Of a stretch of DNA of 64,000 bases, positions 15,153 through 22,177 are shown one piece after another. Under the pieces are notes generated by a model. That model was not told the origin of the DNA. It did no database searches and worked only from the letters and a program-made list of their open reading frames with translations. This DNA comes from Pseudomonadota bacterium (GTDB lineage: Bacteria; Pseudomonadota; Gammaproteobacteria; Burkholderiales; Burkholderiaceae_C), in the NCBI GenBank assembly GCA_022566735.1, contig JADFIG010000013.1:20110-84109 (forward strand), in the 5' to 3' direction. Made by a program: the position numbers and the translations under genes. Positions within the stretch are counted from its first letter, which is position 1; every line of letters starts with the position of its first letter.

Positions 15153-16057
15153 ACTACTACGAGCACCACTTGGGCGACTACGCCAAGGACACAGCCCACC
15201 TTTCTATGCTCGAGCACGGCGCCTACCGCTTGCTGCTGGATCGCTACTACTCGACCGAGGAGGGCATCCCTGCGGCCCAGGCCCACCGAGTGGCTCGCGC
15301 ACGCTCCAAGGAAGAGCGGGATGCAGTGGATACCGTTCTGCAGGAGTTCTTTACCTTACAGGATGGGGTCTGGGTCAACGGCCGCGCCGAGGAGGAGATC
15401 CTCAAGGCCCAAGCCAAGATCAACGCTGCGCAGACCAACGGCAAAAAGGGTGGGAGACCACGCAAAAACGGTAACCCAGGAGAAACCCAACAGAAACCCA
15501 GTGGGTTTTCCGTGGGTTCCGAAAACGAAACCCAGACAAAAGCTCACCAAGCACCAAGCACCAAACACCAGACACCAATAAAAGAAGGCGCGTGCACTTC
15601 CACCTCCCTTGATGCTGGCGAAGGCCCATTTGCGCACACGCCTGCTGGCGATGTCGGCCGGGCATTTCAGCGCGCCGGGGTCGATCCCGACCAGGTGAAC
15701 CTCGCCGATGTCCGTCTGGCTGCACTGCTGGCCCAGGGCGTCACGCCCGAGGAGTTCGAGGGCCTTGCCCGCGAAGCCGTGCGCAAGAGCATCGAACACC
15801 CGTTCGGCTGGGTGCTCAAGGTGCTGCCTGAGCGCCGCGCCGAAGCCGCGGGCATCAAGGCCGCGCCGTCGGTGCCTGAGGTGCCCTGGTTCGACACGGC
15901 CAAGGGCGTGCGCGAAACCGGCCTCAAGCTCGGCTGCGGCGACTGGTCGGACGAGATCTATGCCGCCACCGGCGAGCAGTACCCCACGTACAAGCGCCGG
16001 GTGCTCGCCGCAGCGCGCCGCGCTGGAATGCCCATGCCCGAGGACATCCCGGCATGA
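15149..16057 (+). CDS. DUF1376 (YdaU-like) phage replication protein
   Basis: 302 residues from ATG at 15149 (ATGA overlap with the HNH gene). MNYYEHHLGDYAKDTAHLSM then LEHGAYRLLLDRYYSTEEGI is the hallmark of DUF1376, found in lambda-O-type replication initiators. A KKGGRPRK basic linker and a Gln/Thr/Lys-rich hinge (about residues 110-150) precede a C-terminal domain with KSIEHPFGWVLKVLPERR. The hinge DNA holds tandem repeats (15473-15579), as the origin does inside lambda O. Confidence 0.85.
   Translation: MNYYEHHLGDYAKDTAHLSMLEHGAYRLLLDRYYSTEEGIPAAQAHRVARARSKEERDAVDTVLQEFFTLQDGVWVNGRAEEEILKAQAKINAAQTNGKKGGRPRKNGNPGETQQKPSGFSVGSENETQTKAHQAPSTKHQTPIKEGACTSTSLDAGEGPFAHTPAGDVGRAFQRAGVDPDQVNLADVRLAALLAQGVTPEEFEGLAREAVRKSIEHPFGWVLKVLPERRAEAAGIKAAPSVPEVPWFDTAKGVRETGLKLGCGDWSDEIYAATGEQYPTYKRRVLAAARRAGMPMPEDIPA
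15473..15579 (+). repeat. Iteron-like repeats inside the replication gene, candidate origin
   Basis: Five back-to-back 7-mers lie at 15545-15579: CACCAAG, CACCAAG, CACCAAA, CACCAGA, CACCAAT. Just upstream, AACCCA occurs at 15473, 15484, 15495 and 15529 and its complement TGGGTT at 15502 and 15513, with the first three direct copies 11 bases apart. The stretch is A-rich compared with its surroundings and encodes the low-complexity hinge of the DUF1376 protein, as expected for a phage origin. Confidence 0.65.
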
Positions 16058-16293
16058 CGCAGCGCCAGCCACCTCTGACACGCCGTGCCCCGGGCTCGCC
16101 CGAGGTCGTGGTCGAGCCCTACGACGCCTTCGACCACGGTCTTATCCGCTGCGCCGACTGCGTCCGCCAGGGCGTTCCCGGCCACCGTGGGGGTGGATGT
16201 CGCAGCTACGTGCCATCCATGGCCGACATGCCGCAGCGCTGCGCAGGATTCCGCCAGCTGCCGGCGCACGCCCGCAAGGAGCAACACCGATGA
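16054..16293 (+). CDS. Small Cys/His phage protein
   Basis: 79 residues, ATGA overlaps at both ends. LIRCADCVRQGVPGHRGGGC has C-x2-C and a further Cys, and a later Cys sits in MPQRCAGFRQLP. The pattern suggests a zinc site. Family unknown; encoded between the replication gene and RusA. Confidence 0.65.
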   Translation: MTQRQPPLTRRAPGSPEVVVEPYDAFDHGLIRCADCVRQGVPGHRGGGCRSYVPSMADMPQRCAGFRQLPAHARKEQHR

Positions 16294-16799
16294 CCGCACA
16301 GCCTCGTTCCGTCTCGTTCACGATCCTGGGTGAGCCCGCCAGCAAGGCCAACAGCCGCAAGATCGTCACCTTCGGCAAGGGCGAAAACGCCCGGTCGGCC
16401 ATCATCAAGTCCGATAAGGCCCGCAGCTACTGGGACACCGCGCTCAAGCAGATCCCGCCCCATGCCCGCATGCGCTTGGAGGGCAAGGTGTTCATCACCA
16501 TCGCCATCCACTACGCCACCGAGCGCCCGGACCTGGACGAGTCCGTGATCCTGGACGTGCTGCAAGACCAATGGCACCGCCCCAAGGGAGCCAAGGAGCG
16601 CTACCTGGTGCAGCACGGGGTCTATCGCAATGACCGACAGGTGCGCGGCAAGTACGTCACCCACCACATCGACCGCCTCAACCCGCGCGCCGAGATCTTG
16701 GTCGAGGAAATCCCGGAGCCGCCAAAGGCCAAGCCGACGCGCCGCAGCAAGACGCCTGCGAGCCCCAGCCATGAGCACGCACAGCCTGAGCTCATCTGA
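16290..16799 (+). CDS. rusA: RusA-family Holliday junction resolvase
   Basis: 169 residues from ATG at 16290 (ATGA overlap). FTILGEPASKANSRKIV opens the fold. The catalytic acidic set is visible in ATERPDLDESVILDVLQD (two or three Asp) and HGVYRNDRQV (the distal Asp), which match the metal-binding Asp residues of RusA. A 30-residue Pro/Lys tail follows the core. It would resolve four-way junctions made in phage recombination and replication. Confidence 0.85.
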   Translation: MTAQPRSVSFTILGEPASKANSRKIVTFGKGENARSAIIKSDKARSYWDTALKQIPPHARMRLEGKVFITIAIHYATERPDLDESVILDVLQDQWHRPKGAKERYLVQHGVYRNDRQVRGKYVTHHIDRLNPRAEILVEEIPEPPKAKPTRRSKTPASPSHEHAQPELI

Positions 16800-16810
16800 G
16801 CCGGCCCGAT

Positions 16811-16861
16811 GCAACACCCACGGTAACGACTCGCCGTAACACCACGCAGCTGTAACACCCA
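16811..16861 (+). repeat. Short GTAACACC-type direct repeats before the Q-like gene
   Basis: The 66-base gap before the next gene contains GCAACACCCA at 16811, GTAAC at 16823, GTAACACCAC at 16836 and GTAACACCCA at 16852, at intervals of 12-16 bases. They could be binding sites for a phage regulator. The stretch is short and copy match is imperfect. Confidence 0.35.
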
Positions 16862-16865
16862 CACC

Positions 16866-17459
16866 ATGATCGCCATCGGCAAAGACGACCAGATCACCGC
16901 CGCAGAGCGCTACGCCCTGGCCACCGGCAGCAGCAACCTCACCCCGAACCTGGGCGCCCGCTGCGACGCCGACAAGCTCATCGCCGCCGCCTGGGTGTCC
17001 AAGGACCCGCGCCGCGCCGCCGCCATGGCGCTCTACCGCATGGCCGTGGTCGGCAGCACCAACGGCCTGCAGACCATCGCCGACACGATGGACGGCTGGC
17101 TCAACGGGAAGCTGCAGCGCAAGGCGAGGCCGATCCCGAAGGTGCAGCGCCGGGAAATGGTGGTGCACGTGCTGCGTTGGTGGCTGCGACCGACATGCGG
17201 TTACTGCGAGGGCAGGGCGTTTGAGCTGGTGGGTGAGGAGCGCGACGACGACAGAGAGGGAGCCCGCACCCTGAGCGGCCGTGCATGCAAGGCCTGCCAC
17301 GGCACCGGCAAGCGTCCGGTCGAGCGCGAGGTTCCGCCCCACCTGAAGGACGCCGCGCGCCAGCTGGCCGACGAGCTCGACCGCCTGGTGCTGCTGGTGA
17401 CGGGCGAAATGGCCCGGGTGCTGCGCGATCGGATGCCAGACCTGGGGGTGGCCCCGTGA
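16866..17459 (+). CDS. Zinc-finger protein, possible Q-type antiterminator
   Basis: 197 residues. N-terminal half is helical. TCGYCEGRAFELVG and ACKACHGTGKRP give two C-x2-C-x-G units as in DnaJ-like zinc fingers; similar fingers occur in phage late antiterminators of the Q82/Q21 kind. It is encoded at the right position, before the lysis and head genes and ahead of a terminator at 20756. The Q assignment is by architecture and position, not by clear family match. Confidence 0.55.
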   Translation: MIAIGKDDQITAAERYALATGSSNLTPNLGARCDADKLIAAAWVSKDPRRAAAMALYRMAVVGSTNGLQTIADTMDGWLNGKLQRKARPIPKVQRREMVVHVLRWWLRPTCGYCEGRAFELVGEERDDDREGARTLSGRACKACHGTGKRPVEREVPPHLKDAARQLADELDRLVLLVTGEMARVLRDRMPDLGVAP

Positions 17460-17719
17460 AGCTGCGACAACACCGCTGTGCCCGGCAAGCCCTGCAGAGC
17501 AGAGCTGTCGCGCATTGCAAGGCCATGGACGCCTACTGGCGCAGCGTCTCCGAAGCCGACATCGAGGACTACGACGACGGCCTTGACTGCACCAAGTGCG
17601 GCGGGCGCGGACTGATCGAGAGCGATGACCCGTTCTGGGATGACCCCGACGAGTTCGGCGAGATCGAGTGCTGGGCATGCAGCGGCACTGGCGATCGCGC
17701 GCACCAAACCGTTTTTTGA
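17456..17719 (+). CDS. Small DnaJ-like double zinc-finger protein
   Basis: 87 residues, GTG start overlapping the previous stop as GTGA. DCTKCGGRGLIES and IECWACSGTGDRA carry two CxxCxGxG repeats separated by an acidic loop, the zinc-binding motif of DnaJ. It follows another protein with the same type of finger. Its partner or target is not evident. Confidence 0.65.
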   Translation: MKLRQHRCARQALQSRAVAHCKAMDAYWRSVSEADIEDYDDGLDCTKCGGRGLIESDDPFWDDPDEFGEIECWACSGTGDRAHQTVF

Positions 17720-17738
17720 CTACCAAGGAGCCAAGACC

Positions 17739-17966
17739 ATGCTCATCACCTTCGAGGCCTTCACCCTGCTGGTGCTGCTGTACCTGCTGATCGCCGCCGC
17801 CTTCGCCGCCAGCCTGCGCGGCTACCTCATCGGCAGCGCCACCACGATGCGCTCCAGCCTGGCCACGGCCATCACCCTGGCCGCCTACGGCCTGCTGTGG
17901 CCCCTGGTGGCCGCGGTGCCCGGGCCCTCGTTCGAGTTCGTCGCCAACCTGGCGCGCCGCCGCTGA
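17739..17966 (+). CDS. Small two-TM membrane protein
   Basis: 75 residues from ATG at 17739, AAGGAG upstream. Two hydrophobic helices, FTLLVLLYLLIAAAFAA and ATAITLAAYGLLWPLVAAVP, separated by a short loop, make an inner-membrane hairpin. It is not in the lysis cassette. Role unknown. Confidence 0.65.
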   Translation: MLITFEAFTLLVLLYLLIAAAFAASLRGYLIGSATTMRSSLATAITLAAYGLLWPLVAAVPGPSFEFVANLARRR

Positions 17967-18003
17967 ATCCCTCGCCACTCCACCCAGCAACCAAGGACAC
18001 CCC

Positions 18004-18189
18004 ATGAGCAACACGCCCGATCCCTACAGCAGCAACAGCCAGATGACCGGCGCAGACCCGAGCAAAGTTCCGCCCCTGCCGCCTGGCGGCGAGCAGCCTC
18101 GCTCCGGCACCACGACCATCCAGCGCGTTGGCTACGCCATCGGCGCCCTGATCGTCGGCACCGTGATCTACATGGCCTTCTTCGCCTGA
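18004..18189 (+). CDS. Small single-TM protein
   Basis: 61 residues. A polar, Pro/Gly/Ser-rich N-terminus is followed by one C-terminal membrane helix, VGYAIGALIVGTVIYMAFFA, giving a tail-anchored topology. No family is recognised. Confidence 0.6.
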   Translation: MSNTPDPYSSNSQMTGADPSKVPPLPPGGEQPRSGTTTIQRVGYAIGALIVGTVIYMAFFA

Positions 18190-18202
18190 TCCGGAGAGCC
18201 CC

Positions 18203-18421
18203 ATGGGACAAGGAATCGACCTGGTGCGCGAGCACGCGCCCGAGCACGCCGCTCTGCTGGACAACTTCAAGGACCAGCTGCTGCTGGTGCTCATCGCCCG
18301 CCTGGGTGGTGATGTCACGATCCCCGTGGCCGAGGTGGACGCCACCGGCAACATGCTGCTGAGCATGAGCCTGGACCCGGAGAAGCGGCAATTCCACTTC
18401 GTGCTGGGACGCAAGCAATGA
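18203..18421 (+). CDS. Small hypothetical phage protein
   Basis: 72 residues, GGAG 9 bases before the ATG. An N-terminal helical half (LVREHAPEHAALLDNFKDQL) and a beta-rich C-terminal half (GDVTIPVAEVDATGNMLL). Overlaps the next gene by ATGA. No family recognised. Confidence 0.65.
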   Translation: MGQGIDLVREHAPEHAALLDNFKDQLLLVLIARLGGDVTIPVAEVDATGNMLLSMSLDPEKRQFHFVLGRKQ

Positions 18422-18606
18422 GGCGGCGTCGGCTCAAGCGCAAGCTGTTCACACGCAAGTTTTCTGCCGAATCCAGCAGGAAGTTTTCCCGCATGCAGGA
18501 GAGCATCTGGTGGATCACTGCAAGCAAAGCACCAGCCCGCATCGGGGAGCCGCCTGAACCCTGGTTCGCCAGGCTGTTGAGCCATCGCCGAGGGTGTAGG
18601 CCATGA
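18418..18606 (+). CDS. Small basic hypothetical protein
   Basis: 62 residues, very basic at the start (MRRRRLKRKLFTRKFS), ATGA overlaps on both sides. Resembles the following 58-residue gene in its basic beginning. Unknown role. Confidence 0.5.
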   Translation: MRRRRLKRKLFTRKFSAESSRKFSRMQESIWWITASKAPARIGEPPEPWFARLLSHRRGCRP

Positions 18607-18779
18607 AGCTGCGCCATCACCGCAAGCACCGCACCGCCCTGGGCTTGGCCCGCGCCGCCTTCGTGCGGGTTGTGAAGGTGGAGGCCTGGTACCGCATGGT
18701 TTCGGCGCCGCGCCGATCCGGCAAAACAAGCGCAGCGCTGCAGTGGCTGCACGAGAACCCGCCGGCGGTGCGCCCATGA
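18603..18779 (+). CDS. Small basic hypothetical protein
   Basis: 58 residues (MKLRHHRKHRTALGLARAAF at the start, RSGKTSAALQWLHENPPA near the end). It shares ATGA overlaps with both neighbours, which is the main reason to accept it. The RSGKT string is too isolated to be called a P-loop. Confidence 0.55.
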   Translation: MKLRHHRKHRTALGLARAAFVRVVKVEAWYRMVSAPRRSGKTSAALQWLHENPPAVRP

Positions 18780-19003
18780 CCGCCACCGCCTTGCCCGACC
18801 TCCTGCCCATGTCGGCCGCCCACGTCGCCCTGCGCGACGACGGGCTATGGCTGGCCATCGAGGCCTACCCGGCACGCCAGACCTACTGGTGTGTGTGCTG
18901 CCGCCGACCCATCTTGGTCAACCACGACAGCCTCTACCTGCACGACGACCACGTGCGCCACCCCATCAACATGCTTTTCAACGACGAGGACAAACCGCAA
19001 TGA
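18776..19003 (+). CDS. Small Cys-rich hypothetical protein
   Basis: 75 residues from ATG at 18776, ATGA overlap upstream and downstream. YWCVCCRRPILVNHDSLYLH contains three clustered Cys and two His, a likely metal site. Unknown family. Confidence 0.6.
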   Translation: MTATALPDLLPMSAAHVALRDDGLWLAIEAYPARQTYWCVCCRRPILVNHDSLYLHDDHVRHPINMLFNDEDKPQ

Positions 19004-19263
19004 CTTGCAAGCACATGAACTTTGATGCGAGCGTGGATGTTTGCCGCATCGAGGACAAAGGACGATTCATGGCCGAGATCCGCATCCACTGCAAGGACTG
19101 CGGCGTTCCATTCCAGTTCATGGGCCTGAATCCTGGCCTTGACTTCAATGGCGCCACGGTGAGCTTGGATGGTTTGGAGGCCAACATCGGGATTCACCCC
19201 CAAGGCCAACAACCCAACCCCCTTCAAAAGCTCATGGGCTACTCGATCAACAAAACCAACTGA
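19000..19263 (+). CDS. Phage hypothetical with zinc-knuckle-like motif
   Basis: 87 residues from ATG at 19000. CKHMNFDASVDVCRIED then IRIHCKDCGVPFQFMGLNPG and LDFNGATVSLDGLEANIGI is a conserved pattern in many tailed phages: strands around a C-x2-C site and a repeated Gly-x-x-(L/V) ending. Role unknown. It directly precedes the Tad2-like gene. Confidence 0.7.
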   Translation: MTCKHMNFDASVDVCRIEDKGRFMAEIRIHCKDCGVPFQFMGLNPGLDFNGATVSLDGLEANIGIHPQGQQPNPLQKLMGYSINKTN

Positions 19264-19270
19264 GAACATC

Positions 19271-19651
19271 ATGACTACGCTGACCAACTACATCGGCACC
19301 AAGATCGTGGGCGCCATGCCCGAGGCGGCAAGCAACGGCGCCGAGGGCTACCGCATCGTCTATGCCGACGGCTACACCAGCTGGAGCCCCAAGGAAGCCT
19401 TCGAGCAGGCCTACCGCAAGACGGACGCCATGACCTTCGGCGATGCGCTGGTGATGTTGCTGAGAGGTTGCGATGTGCAGCGTGCATCGAGGTCTAGAGT
19501 CAAAGTCAGACTTGTGCACCCAGTCAAACCCGATGGGCCTCCGGCCAGCTTCATCAGCTTCCCAGTTGAGTGGAAACACGCACAGCAATACACCATCTAC
19601 ACGCCAAGCATTGATGACATGCTGGCCGAAGACTGGCAGGTGGTCGAGTGA
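19271..19651 (+). CDS. DUF2829/Tad2-like protein, candidate anti-Thoeris sponge
   Basis: 126 residues from ATG at 19271. Residues 1-52 (NYIGTKIVGAMPEAASNGA, ADGYTSWSPKEAFEQAYRK) are the N-terminal extension often seen ahead of DUF2829 in phages. Residues 53-126 follow the DUF2829 pattern: MTFGDALVMLLRGCDVQR at the start and YTPSIDDMLAEDWQVVE at the end. Tad2, the characterised member, binds the signalling nucleotide of Thoeris and blocks that immunity, and relatives bind CBASS cyclic nucleotides. The G-W usually seen after the first strand is replaced by ASRSR, so the bound ligand may differ. Family assignment is firm; anti-defence activity is inferred. Confidence 0.8.
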   Translation: MTTLTNYIGTKIVGAMPEAASNGAEGYRIVYADGYTSWSPKEAFEQAYRKTDAMTFGDALVMLLRGCDVQRASRSRVKVRLVHPVKPDGPPASFISFPVEWKHAQQYTIYTPSIDDMLAEDWQVVE

Positions 19652-19887
19652 GCGGCCCCAAGCTGGTCGAGCTGCCCGCGGCGCTCGACAAGGCCGCCAG
19701 CCTGGCCGTGCTGGAACGCCTGCGCCAAGCGATCGAGGATGGTCGGGTGGCTGCGTTCTACGCCGTTACCATCGGTCACGACGATTCGACCGAGGCCTGG
19801 TGCGGCCAGGTGGTGCCCACCAGCCGCTTGCGCAGCATGGGCGCCGTATCCCACCTGCTGCACAGCATGCACGCAGGGGAGGCGTGA
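19648..19887 (+). CDS. Small hypothetical phage protein
   Basis: 79 residues, GTG start overlapping the Tad2-like stop as GTGA, so the two are probably translated together. Helix (ALDKAASLAVLERLRQAIED) then strands (AAFYAVTIGHDDSTEAWCGQ). It is the last gene of the rightward early operon before the opposite-strand membrane protein. No known family. Confidence 0.6.
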   Translation: MSGPKLVELPAALDKAASLAVLERLRQAIEDGRVAAFYAVTIGHDDSTEAWCGQVVPTSRLRSMGAVSHLLHSMHAGEA

Positions 19888-19902
19888 TCGGGGACGCTGG
19901 CC

Positions 19903-20619
19903 TTAGTCGGTATCTCTGAACGCTTCTGGGTCGCCGACCGAGTAGCCATACCGCTCCTCGGTGGAAAGCTCCAGACCTTCCGCAGCGACGATCCCTTGCA
20001 GCGACTCGAGAACCTTCATACCGTAGTCGGTAGCCTCCGTGACTTGCTGGGACAGCCGTTGGAGGACTGAGATCTTTGTTCCTACATCGAGTAAATCCCA
20101 GCGAGAAGCGTAGTACCCAGACCCACCTTCATGCGCAATCGACTTGAGTTTTGATCTGAAGATGTACAGCCTCACAGCGCACTTGTCCGGCAGCGGCGCC
20201 AACTTGGAAATGGACTCGTGACCATGATCGAGAGCTGGCGCTTCAAGCGCGTTCAGGAGACTTGTCCTGGCGCGATTCAGCCGGATACTGTCAGGCACGC
20301 CGGTGCCATCGTTTATTCCAAATGCGATCTCCGCATTCGCCCTTGTGATGACCGATAACGCCGACAGCAGCAGACTTTCCATTCCTGCTGCGTACATGAG
20401 CGCGGCTTGGTACTCGCTGGCCTGCGCACGAGCCAGCTGCCTGTTCTGAATTCCAACGGCAGCTATCACGGCGCCGACGGTGCCGAATGCCGTGGCGATG
20501 TTCAGCAGCTTGTCGAAGTTGTTCCAGTTCCCTTGGCCTGGGATCAGCAGCATCGTGATGCCGAAGATGAAGATCGCTACCGCATAGATAGCCGTCTCGG
20601 TCATGTTGTTTTTGACCAT
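19903..20619 (-). CDS. Opposite-strand two-TM membrane protein (moron candidate)
   Basis: 238 residues with AAGGAGAGG before the ATG. Two N-terminal membrane helices (AIYAVAIFIFGITMLLIPG and LLNIATAFGTVGAVIAAVGI) are followed by about 175 cytosolic, mostly helical residues with long amphipathic segments. It lies alone on the minus strand between the early and late arms and has clearly lower GC than the flanks, both typical of a horizontally acquired moron. A weak promoter (TTGTTC, 18 bases, CAGAAT) lies upstream. Superinfection exclusion or phage defence would be the first hypothesis; no family is recognised. Confidence 0.7.
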   Translation of the reverse strand: MVKNNMTETAIYAVAIFIFGITMLLIPGQGNWNNFDKLLNIATAFGTVGAVIAAVGIQNRQLARAQASEYQAALMYAAGMESLLLSALSVITRANAEIAFGINDGTGVPDSIRLNRARTSLLNALEAPALDHGHESISKLAPLPDKCAVRLYIFRSKLKSIAHEGGSGYYASRWDLLDVGTKISVLQRLSQQVTEATDYGMKVLESLQGIVAAEGLELSTEERYGYSVGDPEAFRDTD

Positions 20620-20755
20620 TGCCTCTCCTTGAACGAATACCGGGGATTCTGTGCTCGAATGGTGACAGCGAACAAAGCCGGACGAGACACAGCCGGCATA
20701 ACAACAAGCTGATCTGCCTTCGGTGGATCGGTGCGTCCAGAGTTTTCACCACCAG

Positions 20756-20790
20756 GCCCCGCCGGCATCAGCCCGCGGGGCTTTTGCTTT
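20756..20790 (+). terminator. Intrinsic terminator ahead of the late genes
   Basis: GCCCCGC (20756-20762) pairs with GCGGGGC (20775-20781) and is followed by TTTTGCTTTT. It stands between the early arm and the holin, the position of the lambda tR' terminator that Q overcomes. It may thus gate late expression. Confidence 0.75.
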
Positions 20791-20803
20791 TGGGGCCCAC
20801 ACC

Positions 20804-21199
20804 ATGAACATCCTCGTGCACCTGGCCATGTGCCTGTACCTGCTGGCACCGACCCATGCGTGGGCCCAAGAGGTCAGCCCCAAAGACCCGCTCAGCTACC
20901 CGCTGCGCACCTACGGCTTCATGCTGGCCGTGGCCATCCTGGGCGGCTTCGTGTCCTGGTATGCGAAGGTGCGGCGCAACGAGATCCCCGGCGGCTCGGT
21001 CTTCCACCTGATCGGCGAGATCACCACCAGCGCCTTCGCCGGCATGCTGACGTTCTTCGCCTGCGAGTACGCCAACTTCCCGCAGCTGCTGACCGCTGCC
21101 CTGGTGGGCGTCAGCGGGCACATGGGCGCCAAGATCATCACGCTGGTTGAGGAAGCCGCCAAGAAGCGCATCGAGCAGCGCGCGGGGGTGGCATCGTGA
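20804..21199 (+). CDS. Holin (LydA-like)
   Basis: 131 residues from ATG at 20804. N-terminal signal-like helix (MNILVHLAMCLYLLAPTHA, possible cleavage after AWA), then YGFMLAVAILGGFVSWYAKV, ITTSAFAGMLTFFACEYANF and LLTAALVGVSGHMGAKIITL as membrane segments, and a basic C-terminus. The pattern resembles the LydA/phage holin 3 family. It begins the lysis cassette and overlaps the endolysin start. Confidence 0.8.
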   Translation: MNILVHLAMCLYLLAPTHAWAQEVSPKDPLSYPLRTYGFMLAVAILGGFVSWYAKVRRNEIPGGSVFHLIGEITTSAFAGMLTFFACEYANFPQLLTAALVGVSGHMGAKIITLVEEAAKKRIEQRAGVAS

Positions 21200-21669
21200 T
21201 CTCCTGGCTCAAGCAAGCCCAGAGCTACCTGGGTGTTCGTGAATACCCGGGCGCGGCGAGCAACCCGCTCATCCTGCGCTTCTGGCAGCTGGCCCGCCTG
21301 GCCGGCATCAAGGACGACCGCGTGCCCTGGTGCTCAGGCTTTGCCTGTGCCGTCATGGAGGAGGTCGGCATCCGATCGCCCCGCAGCGACGGCGCGCGCT
21401 CCTGGTTGACCTGGGGCAGCCCGCTGCGCGAGCCGGTGCAGGGCTGCGTGGTGGTGCTGCAGCGCCCAGGCGGCTATCACGTGGGTTTCGCCATCGGCCA
21501 GGACAACGACGGCCGCCTGCTGCTGATCGGCGGCAACCAGGGCGACGCGGTGAGCATCGCGGCATTCGACCGGGCACGCGTGTTGGGCTACCGCTGGCCG
21601 CAAGGCGTGGCCATCGAGGCGGTGCTGCCATACATGGCTGGCGTGCCCCAGAGCAAGTCGGAGGCCTGA
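21196..21669 (+). CDS. Endolysin, CHAP/NlpC-like (TIGR02594-type)
   Basis: 157 residues, GTG start overlapping the holin. MISWLKQAQSYLGVREYPGA is the helix that opens this family. Catalytic Cys lies in RVPWCSGFACAVMEEVG and His in PGGYHVGFAIGQD, followed by LLLIGGNQGDAVSIAAF with the Asn/Gln site. It should cleave peptidoglycan peptides. No signal peptide, so release depends on the holin. Confidence 0.85.
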   Translation: MISWLKQAQSYLGVREYPGAASNPLILRFWQLARLAGIKDDRVPWCSGFACAVMEEVGIRSPRSDGARSWLTWGSPLREPVQGCVVVLQRPGGYHVGFAIGQDNDGRLLLIGGNQGDAVSIAAFDRARVLGYRWPQGVAIEAVLPYMAGVPQSKSEA

Positions 21670-21670
21670 C

Positions 21671-22177
21671 ATGCCCCTGTTCCTGCGCATCTTCCTGCCC
21701 GTGGCCATTGCCGCCGGCCTGGCCTACCTGCTGATCGAGCACGGCCGTGACGCCGAGCGCCAGGCCTGCGCCAACCAGCAGCTCAACGACGTCACTCTTG
21801 TGAGCGAGTCCCGCCGCGCCGACGAGGGCGCCACATCCACCGCCCGAATGGAGGCCTCCGATGACCAGATCCAAGCAATCCGCCAGCTGGTGGATCAGCG
21901 CAACGCTGCTGACCTGGCAGCTGGCCGGCTGCGCGTCGAGCTCGCCGCGGCCGTGCAGCGCGCCCAGCGTGGCGCCGACAGCGATCCCGCCGCTGAGCAA
22001 GGCCGCCAGGCAGCAGCAGCCCTCGGAGCCGTACTTGCTGCGTGCGAAGCGCGACACCGAGAGCTGGCAGCAGCAGCTGCAGAGCACCTCACAACCGGCC
22101 TCCGCTGTGAAGCCGAGTACGACGCCCTGACCGCTGGCCGAGCAGCGAGCGCACCTGGTGAGGGGGCAGGCGGGTGA
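21671..22177 (+). CDS. i-spanin Rz-like (DUF2514 type)
   Basis: 168 residues. N-terminal anchor (FLRIFLPVAIAAGLAYLLIE), then a long coiled-coil periplasmic part rich in Ala, Arg, Gln (ELAAAVQRAQRG and similar). This is the layout of inner-membrane spanins. The start is one base after the endolysin stop. Its gene contains the outer-membrane spanin in another frame. Confidence 0.8.
   Translation: MPLFLRIFLPVAIAAGLAYLLIEHGRDAERQACANQQLNDVTLVSESRRADEGATSTARMEASDDQIQAIRQLVDQRNAADLAAGRLRVELAAAVQRAQRGADSDPAAEQGRQAAAALGAVLAACEARHRELAAAAAEHLTTGLRCEAEYDALTAGRAASAPGEGAGG
21861..22130 (+). CDS. o-spanin Rz1-like lipoprotein, fully nested in Rz
   Basis: 89 residues in the +1 frame relative to Rz. MTRSKQSASWWISATLLTWQ LAGC gives a basic start, hydrophobic core and a perfect L-A-G-C lipobox with lipidated Cys at 24. 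The mature part is Ser/Pro/Gln-rich as in Rz1 proteins. The nested position inside Rz is the textbook spanin arrangement. It would link with Rz to fuse inner and outer membranes at lysis. Confidence 0.85.
   Translation: MTRSKQSASWWISATLLTWQLAGCASSSPRPCSAPSVAPTAIPPLSKAARQQQPSEPYLLRAKRDTESWQQQLQSTSQPASAVKPSTTP

Noticed and set aside
16811..16861. GTAACACC repeats as a second replication origin
   Set aside because: Only four imperfect copies at uneven spacing in a 66-base gap; the tandem repeats in the DUF1376 gene are a far better origin candidate.
18603..18779. RSGKTSAALQ read as a P-loop ATPase
   Set aside because: The protein is 58 residues long with no Walker B or fold context; the match is a chance short string.
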